NCBI GenBank assembly: GCA_015231925.1
Contig: JADGAQ010000006.1
Location: 1 to 55,100 of the forward strand
Reading direction: 5' to 3'
DNA length: 55,100 nucleotides
Source: Magnetococcales bacterium
Lineage (GTDB): Bacteria > Pseudomonadota > Magnetococcia > Magnetococcales > JADGAQ01
Numbering within the stretch: the stretch's first letter is position 1; the number at the start of each line of letters is the position of its first letter. A program made the translations under genes and the position numbers. Of this stretch, positions 27,005 through 35,862 are shown piece by piece. The notes under the pieces were generated by a model, which searched no databases, was not told the DNA's origin, and saw only the letters and a program-made list of their open reading frames with translations.

Positions 27005-29186
27005 GCTGTGGCTGGCCGCACTGGTGCTCCTTTTGCCGGTGCCGGGTTGGTCTTGCGGACCCGAATTCGGCATCAGCTTGCTGTACGATCGGGAAGGGTC
27101 TCTGCTTTCGGGTCCACGCTCCTGGTTTTTCCGCGAACTGCCCCGCCTGTTACCCAAATCCGCCGAATCCTGGCGGCCCGATCAGCATGATTCGATCGAC
27201 GGGACGGATCCGGACAATTATCAGCTGCCCGAGTGGAGGGAAGCCCGGCGGGAGAGCTTTGAAGAGCAAGGCCTTTCGATAAGCCAGGTCCACTCGCTTT
27301 ACGAAGCGCGTTCCCGTGAGTCGGCGTGCGAAGCCTATGCTGCCGGCCATGGCCTGCCGGAGGCGGTCCGCCACTACGCTGCGGGAGCAGTGGCTTTCCG
27401 ACGGGGTGCCTGGGAGGCAGCGCGAAACCATTTCGAGGCGGTACTCTCCCGTCCCGAGGAAGAACGGGGTTTCCGGGAGGTGTGGGCGCTTTACATGCTG
27501 GGTCGGTTGGAGGCGAAACAGGACCATCGGGAGGCGGCGGCTCGCCACTTCGAGCAGGTTCGACAGCGGGTCTCCGAAGGTCTCGCCGATCCTTTGGGGC
27601 TGGCGGTGGCCAGTCTGGGGGAGGAAGCCAGGCTCCATCTGATTCCGGGAAGTTTGGCCAAAGCCCTGGCCCTTTATGCCAAACAGGCCTCTTTCGGTTC
27701 CCGTAGCGCCTATCTCTCCCTGTTGGCGGTGGCGCAAAGCATGCTTTCCAACCAGAATTTGCTGGATGAAGCTGTTTTGGATCCGTTGTCCCGGTCGATA
27801 ATCGTTTTATTGGCCCATTCCGGAAATATTAATAATTATCCAACCGATTTGGACAAGCTGCCTGCCGCCCGCACATCGGGATTGTCCCGCTCGACGGTGG
27901 AACGACTGGTGGGGGCACTGGAGGGGCAGGGTGTTCCCGAGGTGACCGGCGCTTCCTGGCTGGCCGCCGAGGCTTATCGCAAGGGGTGGTTCGATCTGGC
28001 GGGGAAGCTTCTTCCGTTGGAGAGGAACTATCTTGCTTTCTGGATAGAAGGCAAACTGGCCTTGAGGAAGGGCGAGCGGGACGTGGCGCTGGCAAGCTAC
28101 CAACGGGCGATCAAGGCCTTTCCCCGAGAGGAGGGCGTCCTCTCCAGGCACGGCGAGTTGATCACCGGAGACGAGGACCGCTCGACTCAGTGTATCATCC
28201 AGGCCGAAGAGGGCGTTTTACGTTTGGATCGTGGTGAGTATGTCGAGGCTTTTCGCCTGTTTTATTTTGCGGCGTTGGATCGATGGCAATGGAAGTTTGT
28301 AACACCGTATTGGTCGGATGTGGTTTATCTGGCGGAACGCATTTTGACTGTAGATGAATTGAAGAATTTCGTAGCGGGAAATATTCCGGCGCCTTCCAAA
28401 GAAATCCTCGATGAAGTTGAACAATATGAGTATACAAATGCTGACGTTCCCCCTGGTGTGGAAATTCGCCTGATTCTGGCGCGGAGGTTGATGCGGGCGG
28501 GGCATTTTGCCGAGGCCTTGACCTACTTCGATGGGGAAAGGCTTCGAGACCAGGCCCGGCGTTACGGACAAGCCATGGACAGGGCGCGGAGTCCCTGGGG
28601 AGGAACCATATCCCAAGCAGAAGCCTGGTATGAAGCCGCCATGCTGCTGTGGGAATCGGGTATGGATCTTTTGGGTTTTGAGATGCGACCCGATTTCAAG
28701 ATCTATGATGGATCATATTTTGGAAACAATCCGGATACGGATCAATCCTATACCACTTCCGAAGAAAAATCTCGGGTGAAGGAATCCGGTCCAGCCGATG
28801 AGATGCCCCGGTTTCATTACCGTCTGCTGACAGCCGAACATTTGTCCATGGCGGCGGACCATGTACCGAAAACCTCACAGGCCTTTGCCGCCTTGCTGTG
28901 CAAGGCCACGGGGCGGATGCTGGCGCGGGAGCCCGATCGGGCGGCGGTCTACTACCGGCGCTATCTGAAAGAGGGGCCTTATGTCCCTTGGGCGGCCCAT
29001 TTCGGCAGGGGGTGTCCCGAGCCCGATTTCGAGCGGGCCCGGCAACGCCTGTGGCAGCAACGCCTCGACACCCTGCGGCGTTTTTCCGCTTACGACACCT
29101 GGTGGGCCGCCGGTCTGCTGCTGGTGGTGGTGACCTTGGGTGGGTGGTGGACCCGACGCCATTTCCGGAAAATTGAAATTTCATGA
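26994..29186 (+). CDS. Large exported TPR-like protein, partner of DUF3142
   Basis: A 730-residue protein without a recognised family. It has a signal peptide (MLPRLWLAALVLLLPVPGWS) followed by CGPEF, helical repeats resembling TPR/Sel1 units (AAGAVAFRRGAWEAARNHFEAVL; VALASYQRAIKAFP), and a C-terminal transmembrane helix (WWAAGLLLVVVTLGGWW) with a basic tail at the very end. It would therefore sit in the periplasm anchored at its C-terminus. Its start lies 11 bases inside the DUF3142 gene. DNA around 27790-27850 and 28200-28440 is clearly richer in A and T than the rest of the gene. Confidence 0.8.
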   Translation: MLPRLWLAALVLLLPVPGWSCGPEFGISLLYDREGSLLSGPRSWFFRELPRLLPKSAESWRPDQHDSIDGTDPDNYQLPEWREARRESFEEQGLSISQVHSLYEARSRESACEAYAAGHGLPEAVRHYAAGAVAFRRGAWEAARNHFEAVLSRPEEERGFREVWALYMLGRLEAKQDHREAAARHFEQVRQRVSEGLADPLGLAVASLGEEARLHLIPGSLAKALALYAKQASFGSRSAYLSLLAVAQSMLSNQNLLDEAVLDPLSRSIIVLLAHSGNINNYPTDLDKLPAARTSGLSRSTVERLVGALEGQGVPEVTGASWLAAEAYRKGWFDLAGKLLPLERNYLAFWIEGKLALRKGERDVALASYQRAIKAFPREEGVLSRHGELITGDEDRSTQCIIQAEEGVLRLDRGEYVEAFRLFYFAALDRWQWKFVTPYWSDVVYLAERILTVDELKNFVAGNIPAPSKEILDEVEQYEYTNADVPPGVEIRLILARRLMRAGHFAEALTYFDGERLRDQARRYGQAMDRARSPWGGTISQAEAWYEAAMLLWESGMDLLGFEMRPDFKIYDGSYFGNNPDTDQSYTTSEEKSRVKESGPADEMPRFHYRLLTAEHLSMAADHVPKTSQAFAALLCKATGRMLAREPDRAAVYYRRYLKEGPYVPWAAHFGRGCPEPDFERARQRLWQQRLDTLRRFSAYDTWWAAGLLLVVVTLGGWWTRRHFRKIEIS

Positions 29187-29230
29187 CTTTAATGAAGTTT
29201 TAAGTATCAATACGTAGATATATTAAAAAT

Positions 29231-29459
29231 CATTTTACTTTCAATATTTTATCTTTTAAATATCAAAAAAAGAAAATGTTCTATTCTTTTGACTTTTCTG
29301 TTATTCTTTTAGAATGTTCTGAATATATACTTCAGAGCCAATGGCAAGACCCTTCCGGAAGGGTCATGAGAAATTTAGATAAATGATAATGAAAAAGTCA
29401 GAGGATAGAACATTTTCTTTTTTATATTTAAAAGATAGCATATTGGAAGAGCAAAAAAT
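29231..29459. repeat. Rep-A element with a palindromic centre
   Basis: Left arm (about 29231-29298) and right arm (about 29392-29459) match the Rep-A arms with a few changes, separated by about 95 bases. The centre holds the perfect 18 bp palindrome GACCCTTCCGGAAGGGTC (29348-29365). The gap 29187-29634 contains this element and the sqr leader, and no gene. Confidence 0.85.
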
Positions 29460-29552
29460 TTTAAAGAATACTATTGTCTGATTTTGAGTGTTTTGCAACT
29501 CCCTCTTCAGTTACAAAGAAAAAAATCTGAAAAAGCTTCAAAAAAAGAGTAG

Positions 29553-29618
29553 GATCAATTCCCTCGGCTCCTGCCGATTGCGCAAGCGGCAGGAGTCGCT
29601 CCTCCGAACGGATTGATC
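29553..29618 (+). promoter_or_regulatory. Structured leader of sqr
   Basis: Two nested stems lie just before the ribosome binding site. The inner stem is CTCCTGCCG (29568-29576) with CGGCAGGAG (29587-29595), 9 bp perfect. The outer stem is GATCAATTCC (29553-29562) with GGATTGATC (29610-29618), one bulge. The AGGAAAGG site starts at 29619, one base after the outer stem, and ATG is at 29635. The placement fits translational control, a protein-binding leader, or a DNA operator; no known riboswitch is recognised. Confidence 0.5.
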
Positions 29619-29634
29619 AGGAAAGGATTGTCTC

Positions 29635-30909
29635 ATGGCCCATATCGTGGTGGTGGGGTGCGGCATCGGGGGTATGCCTGCGGCTTACGAACTCCGGAGC
29701 CTGCTGGGCAGGGAACACGCCATCACGGTGGTGCATCCTTCGGACTACTTCTCCTTCGTGCCGTCCAATCCTTGGGTTGCCGTGGGCTGGCGCAGCCGCA
29801 AAGATGTGATCCTGCCCATCAAACCGCTTCTGGAACGACAGGGTATTCGTTTCATTCCCCTGGGGCTCTCCGCCCTCCATCCCGACGAAAACCGTCTGGA
29901 ACTGACCGACGGCCAGGTTCTCGGCTACGACTATCTGGTGCTGGCCACCGGCCCCAAACTGGCCTTCGACGAAGTGGAAGGGTTGGGTCCTTCGGGTTTC
30001 AGCCAGTCCGTCTGCACGGTTCCCCACGCGGAAGCCGCCTGGGACGCCTGGCAGCATTTCGTCATCGAACCCGGTCCGGTGGTGGTCGGAGCGGTGCAGG
30101 GTGCCTCCTGTTTCGGTCCGGCCTACGAGTTCGCCTTCATCATGGATGCGGAGTTGCGCAAGCGCCGCCTGAGAGATCGGGTGCCCATGACTTTCGTGAC
30201 CTCCGAACCCTATATCGGGCATCTGGGTCTGGGGGGAGTCGGCGATTCCCGGGGACTCATGGAGGCGGAGTTGCGACAGAAGCATATCCGCTGGATTTGC
30301 AACGCCAGGGTGTCGCGGGTCGAGGCGAACAGAATGTTCGTCGCGGAACACAACGAACGGGGCGAAGTGATCCGGGAACACGATCTGCCGTTCCACTACG
30401 CCATGATGCTGCCCGCCTTCAAGGGCATCGATCCGCTGGTGGCGGTGGGGCCGGATCTGGTCAATCCCCGCGGTTTCGTCAAGGTCGATGCCTACCAACG
30501 CAATCCGCGCTGGCACAATATCTATGCTGTCGGCGTCTGCATCGCCATTCCTCCGGTTGAAACGACTCCGGTGCCGACCGGCGCTCCCAAGACCGGGTAC
30601 ATGATCGAATCCATGGTGACGGCGGCGGTACACAACATTCAGCACGACCTGCGTGGTGAAGCACCCGAACGTCAGGGCACCTGGCATGCCATTTGTCTGG
30701 CCGATATGGGTGACACCGGAGTGGCCTTCGTGGCCATGCCGCAAATTCCGCCGCGCAACCTCTCCTGGATGAAAAAAGGCAAATGGGTTCATTTGGCAAA
30801 ACTGGCTTTTGAAAAATACTTCTTGCGAAAAATGAAGAAAGGTGTGTCAGAGCCATTTATCGAAAAGTTTATTTTAAAAGCTGTCGGAATTGCAAAATTA
30901 AAAGAATAG
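29635..30909 (+). CDS. sqr: Sulfide:quinone oxidoreductase
   Basis: A 424-residue FAD-dependent membrane-associated enzyme that oxidises sulfide to polysulfide or sulfane sulfur and reduces ubiquinone. An N-terminal dinucleotide-binding GCGIGGMPAAYEL precedes the family's ATGPKLAFDEV. The three catalytic cysteines are Cys127 (SQSVCTVP), Cys159 (GASCFGPAYE) and Cys354 (HAICLADMG), matching the spacing known for the Acidithiobacillus ferrooxidans enzyme. The quinone-site region VCIAIPPVETTPVPTGAPKTGYMIESM is present, and the C-terminal amphipathic basic helices (KYFLRKMKKGVSEPFIEKF) would bind the membrane. Electrons would enter the quinone pool used by the bc1 complex encoded at 6.2-8.8 kb. 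Confidence 0.94.
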   Translation: MAHIVVVGCGIGGMPAAYELRSLLGREHAITVVHPSDYFSFVPSNPWVAVGWRSRKDVILPIKPLLERQGIRFIPLGLSALHPDENRLELTDGQVLGYDYLVLATGPKLAFDEVEGLGPSGFSQSVCTVPHAEAAWDAWQHFVIEPGPVVVGAVQGASCFGPAYEFAFIMDAELRKRRLRDRVPMTFVTSEPYIGHLGLGGVGDSRGLMEAELRQKHIRWICNARVSRVEANRMFVAEHNERGEVIREHDLPFHYAMMLPAFKGIDPLVAVGPDLVNPRGFVKVDAYQRNPRWHNIYAVGVCIAIPPVETTPVPTGAPKTGYMIESMVTAAVHNIQHDLRGEAPERQGTWHAICLADMGDTGVAFVAMPQIPPRNLSWMKKGKWVHLAKLAFEKYFLRKMKKGVSEPFIEKFILKAVGIAKLKE

Positions 30910-31130
30910 AAAAATCGCTCGCTTCATGTCATGAGTGTCGGGGGTCGATCGCCACCTGAAATTAATATAGGTTTTCGAGCCCCGGCTTCCTGAATGAAAG
31001 CCGCCGGAAGAAATCCCACCCCACGGGCGATGGGTTTGATAAGGTTATTTCAATTGGCAAGCTGTTTATGATGGGTGATAATGGGCACTGGATCGAGCGT
31101 CCCAACCTGTCGGAAATCCCGGTTGCCGCC

Positions 31131-33803
31131 ATGAAAAAGCTTTTACTACTTGTCTGTTTGTTCTGGACGCTCCTGATTGTGGCTTCTCTCCACTGGAACC
31201 TCCACAAGGAGCGGCAGGAGAGCCTCAATATGGCGATGAACAGCGCTCGGGCCCATTTCAACAAGGATCTGGCCCTGCGCCATTGGGCCACTTCCCACGG
31301 AGGGGTTTATGTTCCGATAGACTCCAACACCCCTCCCAGTCCCTATTTGAGCCATATCCCCGAACGGGATCTGACCACCCCCTCGGGCAGACGGCTGACC
31401 CTGATGAATCCCGCCTACATGCTGCGTCAGATCATGGAACAATACAGCGATCTGTACGGAGTTCGGGGCCGCATCACCAGCCTCAAACCGCTCAATCCCG
31501 CCAATGCGCCCGATGTCTGGGAAGCGAAGGCGCTGCACGCCTTCGAAAGGGGGGAGACGGAAGTCCAGGAATTCACCAGCATCGGGGATGAACCCTTCCT
31601 TCGTCTCATGCGCCCCATGATGGCCACGGTGGGGTGCCTCAAATGTCATGCCCACCAGGGCTACAAGGTGGGGGATGTGCGGGGTGGCATCGGGGTGTCG
31701 GTGCCCATGCAGCCCTTTCTGGAACAGGAAAACATTGGAACCATCCTGACGACACATGGGGTGTTCTGGTTTTTGGGCATGTTGGGCATGGGTTGGGGTT
31801 ACTCCCGGTGGTATGCCCAGGAGAGCCGGCGTCGGGCCATCGCCGAGGAGTTGCGTCTTTCCGAAAAGCGTTTCCGCGCCCTCTTCGAAAAGAGCCCCAT
31901 GCCCATGCAGATTTGTGGTCGGGACGGCCGCACCATTCAGGTCAACCAGGCCTGGGAGAAGATGTGGGGGGTCGATCTGGCCTGGCTGCAGGAACGCCGC
32001 TACAGCATTCTGGATGATCGGGAGGTGGCCAGACACGGTCTGGATACGGAGATACGGCGTGCCTTCGCCGGCGAATCGCGGGATCTGGGACCCATTCCCT
32101 ACGATCGTTCCACGGAAGGCGGACCGGATCATGCCGGTATCATCTGGGTCAGGACCTGCATCTATCCCATGGGTACCGGGTCGACGGAGGGGATTTCCGA
32201 GGTGATCCTGATCCACGAAGATGTCTCCCAGCACTATCGGGACCGTATGGCCCTGCAGGCCAGCGAGGAGCGATTCCGTTCGCTGTTTCAGTCTTCCCCG
32301 GATGCCATCTTCCTGGCCGATCCGGAAAACGGCCTGCTTTTGGATGCCAATGTGGCGGCGGCGCATTTGATGGGGCGGGAAGTGAGCGAAATCCGTGGCT
32401 GGCATCAAAGCCGGCTGCATCCCCCCCGTGAAGAGGAGAAGGTGCGGGCGCTTTTCCGACAATGCGTGGAGCAGGATCCCGATGTCGTCGGCAAGCCGAC
32501 CGAGATGAACATCCTGCGTTCCGACGGCCAGGAGGTGCCGGTGGAGGTGGTGGGTACGGTCCATCTCATTGGCGGGCGACCCATGCTGCAGGGCATCTTC
32601 CGGGATATCACCGAACGCCAGCGGGCGGCGCGGGAGTTGCGGCGCTATCATGAGGAGCTGGTCCATTCCAAGGAGCAGGCGGAGGCGGCCAACCGGGCCA
32701 AAAGCGAGTTTCTCGCCGCCATGAGCCACGAAATTCGCACCCCCATGAATGTGGTGATCGGTATGGGGGATATTCTGCTGGATTCGGGCCTGGAGGAGGA
32801 GCAGCTTGGCTATGTGCGCAAGTTGCAGCAGGCGGGCAACAACCTGCTGGAACTGATCAATCAGATTCTCGACTTTGCCAAGATCGAGGCGGGCAAATTG
32901 AAGTTGATGGAAGAGACCATCGATTTGCCGGGGTTGCTTGAGGAAGTGGTGGCGTTGATGCAGGTGCTGGCCCGCAACAAGGGGCTGGCGCTGAACCTGC
33001 AGCTGGACCCGAACATGCCCCGATGGGTGCGCAGCGATGCCATGCGTCTGCGTCAGGTATTGTTCAATCTGGTGGGCAACGCCGTGAAATTCACCGACCA
33101 GGGATCGGTACACCTGGTCACCCGGCGGGATGGCGGGGTCTGGCATCTGGTGGTGGAAGATACGGGCGTAGGGATCTCCGAGGCGGATTTGCAGCGGATA
33201 TTCACCCCCTTCACCCAGGTGGACGGGGGACTGACCCGACGCCACGGCGGCACGGGTCTCGGCCTGGCTTTGTCCCGGGCACTGATCTCTCTGATGGGCG
33301 GCAGCCTGCGGGTGGAGAGCCGGGAGGGGCACGGCAGCCACTTCGAAATCACTTTGCCCTTGTATCTGCCCACCACTCCGGAGGTTGCGACGGAAGGCGA
33401 AGTGGCCACGGCCATGCCCGGCAGGGCCAAACGGGTTCTTCTGGTGGAAGATTCGATCGACAATCAGGAGCTGATCCGGGCTTTTCTCAAGGGAACGCCC
33501 CATCATCTGGAGGTGGTCAACAACGGGTTGGAAGCCTTGGACAAGGTGGGTCGGGAGCGCTTCGATCTGGTGTTGATGGATGTTCAGATGCCGGTGATGG
33601 ACGGTTACAGTGCGACGCGCGAGATCCGGCGGCGGGAGGGGCGGAGCGGAGAGAAACCACTGTTTATCGCCACGCTGACGGCCCATGCCCTGGAAGGTGA
33701 AGAACAACGCAGCCGGGAGGCGGGGTGCGACCTCTTTCTGACCAAGCCGATCAAAAAGAAGCACTTGTTGGAGGTGATTTCCGAGGTGGAGGGAGGGGAG
33801 TGA
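31131..33803 (+). CDS. Hybrid histidine kinase with a CxxCH sensor domain
   Basis: An 890-residue membrane sensor. ATG 31131 places the first transmembrane helix at once ([18 protein letters not shown]); ATG 31068 is an alternative with no better ribosome binding site. Residues about 25-205 form a periplasmic DUF3365/Tll0287-like domain with the c-type heme motif CLKCH at 169-173. A second helix follows ([15 protein letters not shown]), then two PAS domains (about 245-370 and 375-500), HisKA with phospho-acceptor His533 ([11 protein letters not shown]), an HATPase domain (GTGLGLALS) and a C-terminal receiver with Asp817 ([13 protein letters not shown]). There is no HPt domain. The heme suggests redox or gas sensing. 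It follows sqr on the same strand across about 220 bases, so sulfide-linked signalling is an inference. Confidence 0.93.
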   Translation: MKKLLLLVCLFWTLLIVASLHWNLHKERQESLNMAMNSARAHFNKDLALRHWATSHGGVYVPIDSNTPPSPYLSHIPERDLTTPSGRRLTLMNPAYMLRQIMEQYSDLYGVRGRITSLKPLNPANAPDVWEAKALHAFERGETEVQEFTSIGDEPFLRLMRPMMATVGCLKCHAHQGYKVGDVRGGIGVSVPMQPFLEQENIGTILTTHGVFWFLGMLGMGWGYSRWYAQESRRRAIAEELRLSEKRFRALFEKSPMPMQICGRDGRTIQVNQAWEKMWGVDLAWLQERRYSILDDREVARHGLDTEIRRAFAGESRDLGPIPYDRSTEGGPDHAGIIWVRTCIYPMGTGSTEGISEVILIHEDVSQHYRDRMALQASEERFRSLFQSSPDAIFLADPENGLLLDANVAAAHLMGREVSEIRGWHQSRLHPPREEEKVRALFRQCVEQDPDVVGKPTEMNILRSDGQEVPVEVVGTVHLIGGRPMLQGIFRDITERQRAARELRRYHEELVHSKEQAEAANRAKSEFLAAMSHEIRTPMNVVIGMGDILLDSGLEEEQLGYVRKLQQAGNNLLELINQILDFAKIEAGKLKLMEETIDLPGLLEEVVALMQVLARNKGLALNLQLDPNMPRWVRSDAMRLRQVLFNLVGNAVKFTDQGSVHLVTRRDGGVWHLVVEDTGVGISEADLQRIFTPFTQVDGGLTRRHGGTGLGLALSRALISLMGGSLRVESREGHGSHFEITLPLYLPTTPEVATEGEVATAMPGRAKRVLLVEDSIDNQELIRAFLKGTPHHLEVVNNGLEALDKVGRERFDLVLMDVQMPVMDGYSATREIRRREGRSGEKPLFIATLTAHALEGEEQRSREAGCDLFLTKPIKKKHLLEVISEVEGGE

Positions 33804-33844
33804 CGATGGTCTTTCCCCTGTCGCACTGGGATATGCTTAAAATC

Positions 33845-33989
33845 TTTTGACTTTCAGTATGTTATCTTTTAAGTATCAAAAAAGGAAATGTTCTATCCTT
33901 TTGACTTTTTTAGTCATTAAAGGAATAGTCCCAGGGCGCTGCCCTGGACCCGTCGGGGGGGATAATCCCCCCCCGAGTCCCCGTATATG
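33845..33989. repeat. Rep-A arm joined to half of Rep-B
   Basis: A Rep-A left arm (33845-33910: TTTGACTTTCAGTATG, CTTTTAAGTATC, A-tract, GTTCTATCC, TTTGACTTTTT) is followed after about 8 bases by the inner half of Rep-B (from AAGGAATAGTCCCAGGGCGC to the GGGGGGATAATCCCCCCCC palindrome and CCCCGTATAT). The Rep-A right arm and the Rep-B outer half are missing. The junction ends directly at the stop codon (33990-33992) of the helicase gene. Confidence 0.8.
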
Positions 33990-35435
33990 TTATCGTTTGA
34001 CATCCTGCCGTTGGGTTCGGACCCGGATTCGGGCCGGCGGTGCGGTTTGAACTTCGGTTTTGCGCCGTGGGGCGGAAATCGTGTTACCGGCGTAGTTGGC
34101 CCGCGGGCTGTCGCTGCCGGCGCTACGGGGTTTGCCCTGACCGGGGCGACCGGGCGCCGCCGCCGTTTCCCGACGTCGGGAGGACTGGGCCTGGGGAGTT
34201 CCCTGGCGTCCGCCATTACCGCCGCCGTTGCCGCCGCCGTTGCCGCGTCCCATCACCGGCGGAGCGGTTTCGGGAGCGTTGGAGTGGTAGGCATGGGCCG
34301 TATCCAAAGGCACCGTGGCGCGAATGGTGCGCTCGATGGCCCGCATGTAACCCCGTTCGCTGCTGTCGCAGAAGGAGATGGCCTGTCCTTCCCGTCCGGC
34401 GCGAGCCGTGCGTCCGATGCGATGCACGTAGCTTTCCGGCTCGTTGGGCAGGTCGTAGTTGATGACGTGGCTGACTCCGGGAACATCGATGCCCCGGGCG
34501 GCGATATCCGTGGCCACCAGAACCTGGGCCGTACCCTGGCGGAAATCCTTCAGGGCCGATTCGCGGGCGCTTTGGGACTTGTTGCCGTGGATGACGGCGG
34601 CGGTGACGCCATGTTTTTCCAGATCTTCCGCCAGACGGTTGGCCCCGTGTTTGGTGCGGGTGAAGACCAATACCTTCTGCACCGCGTCCTGCTGCAGGAT
34701 TTCGCGCAGCAAGGCCACCTTGTGCCCTTTTTCCACCCGATAGACCTTTTGCTCCACCCGTTCCACGGTGGTGGCGGGGGGCGCGACTTCGACCCGTACC
34801 GGATCGGTGAGGATGTTGCCGGCAAAGGTGGCGATCTCATCGGGCATGGTGGCCGAAAAGAGCAGGGTCTGCCGTTTGGCGGGCAGGGCGGCGACCACCT
34901 TCTGGATATCCTGAATGAACCCCATGTCCAGCATGCGATCCGCTTCGTCGAGGACGAAGACTTCGATGCGGCTCAAGGAGAGGCAGCCCTGACCCATCAG
35001 GTCGAGCAGACGGCCCGGCGTGGCGACCAGAACTTCCACGCCGCGTTCCAGGGCGCGCACCTGGGGGCGTTGGTTGACGCCGCCGAAGACCACCGCCCGG
35101 GAGATTCCCAGGTTGCGACCGTAGGTGGCGAAGCTGGCGTCGATCTGGGAAGCCAGTTCCCGGGTCGGGGCCAAGACCAGAACCCGGACATGTTTGGGTT
35201 GCGGGGGCAATCGCTTGCGTCCCAGCCGGTCCAGGATCGGCAGGGCAAAAGCCGCCGTCTTGCCGGTACCCGTCTGGGCGATGCCCAGAAGATCCCGTCC
35301 GGTTTTGAGGTGAGGGATGGTCTCCGCTTGAATGGGTGTCGGTTGGTGATAACCGGCTTGTTGGAGGGCGGAGAGTATGGGAGAAAGCAGGTGCAACGAG
35401 GAGAAATCGCCAGAAGACAACAGAGAACCTTTCAT
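33990..35435 (-). CDS. rhlE: DEAD-box RNA helicase, RhlE-type
   Basis: A 481-residue ATP-dependent RNA helicase that remodels RNA, for example in ribosome assembly or mRNA decay. The Q motif is present in GYHQPTPIQAETIP, Walker A is AQTGTGKT, Walker B VLDEADRML gives the DEAD box, then SAT (LLFSATMP) and motif VI HRIGRTARAGREG. The C-terminal tail from about residue 385 is low-complexity and basic, with GRGNGGGNGGGNGGRQG repeats, typical of RhlE-group RNA-binding tails. It ends exactly beside a Rep-B half. The upstream gap 35436-35652 shows no gene. Confidence 0.95.
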   Translation of the reverse strand: MKGSLLSSGDFSSLHLLSPILSALQQAGYHQPTPIQAETIPHLKTGRDLLGIAQTGTGKTAAFALPILDRLGRKRLPPQPKHVRVLVLAPTRELASQIDASFATYGRNLGISRAVVFGGVNQRPQVRALERGVEVLVATPGRLLDLMGQGCLSLSRIEVFVLDEADRMLDMGFIQDIQKVVAALPAKRQTLLFSATMPDEIATFAGNILTDPVRVEVAPPATTVERVEQKVYRVEKGHKVALLREILQQDAVQKVLVFTRTKHGANRLAEDLEKHGVTAAVIHGNKSQSARESALKDFRQGTAQVLVATDIAARGIDVPGVSHVINYDLPNEPESYVHRIGRTARAGREGQAISFCDSSERGYMRAIERTIRATVPLDTAHAYHSNAPETAPPVMGRGNGGGNGGGNGGRQGTPQAQSSRRRETAAAPGRPGQGKPRSAGSDSPRANYAGNTISAPRRKTEVQTAPPARIRVRTQRQDVKR

Positions 35436-35652
35436 GCAAAGGCGGATACCGGCTTGACTGATCCGGACGATGACGCCTTATCCGCTGAATTGGGATCCGC
35501 CCGGCAGAACAGAATGGTCTGGAATGGGGAGATTGTCAATCAATAAACCATTGGAGCCGATTGTAACATGGTGAAGCAATTGTTCAGGGGGGATCTGAAA
35601 CGAATGAGGGAGTTGTAATACTTCCGAGACCAGGCAGGGGTTTATTAAAAAT

Positions 35653-35833
35653 CTTTTGACTTTAAATATTTAATCTTTATAAGTATCAAAAAAAGAAAAT
35701 GTTCTATCCTTTGACTTTTCCGTTATTTCATTCATCAATATTCATAACTCAGTTTTGTAATTTACTCGAATGACAAATAAAAAGTCAAAACATTTTCTTT
35801 TTTTTGATACCTAAAAGATTAAATATTGAAAAA
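35653..35833. repeat. Rep-A element with a shortened right arm
   Basis: Left arm about 35653-35718 and right arm about 35780-35833. The right arm lacks the eight bases GGATAGAA after AAGTCAAA, so it jumps to ACATTTTC; the left arm retains them. The loop of about 60 bases is unrelated to other loops. The gap 35436-35862 holds this element and the upstream region of the helicase, with no gene. Confidence 0.83.
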
Positions 35834-35862
35834 CAAATAAATATAAAAATATTGATTTTCTC

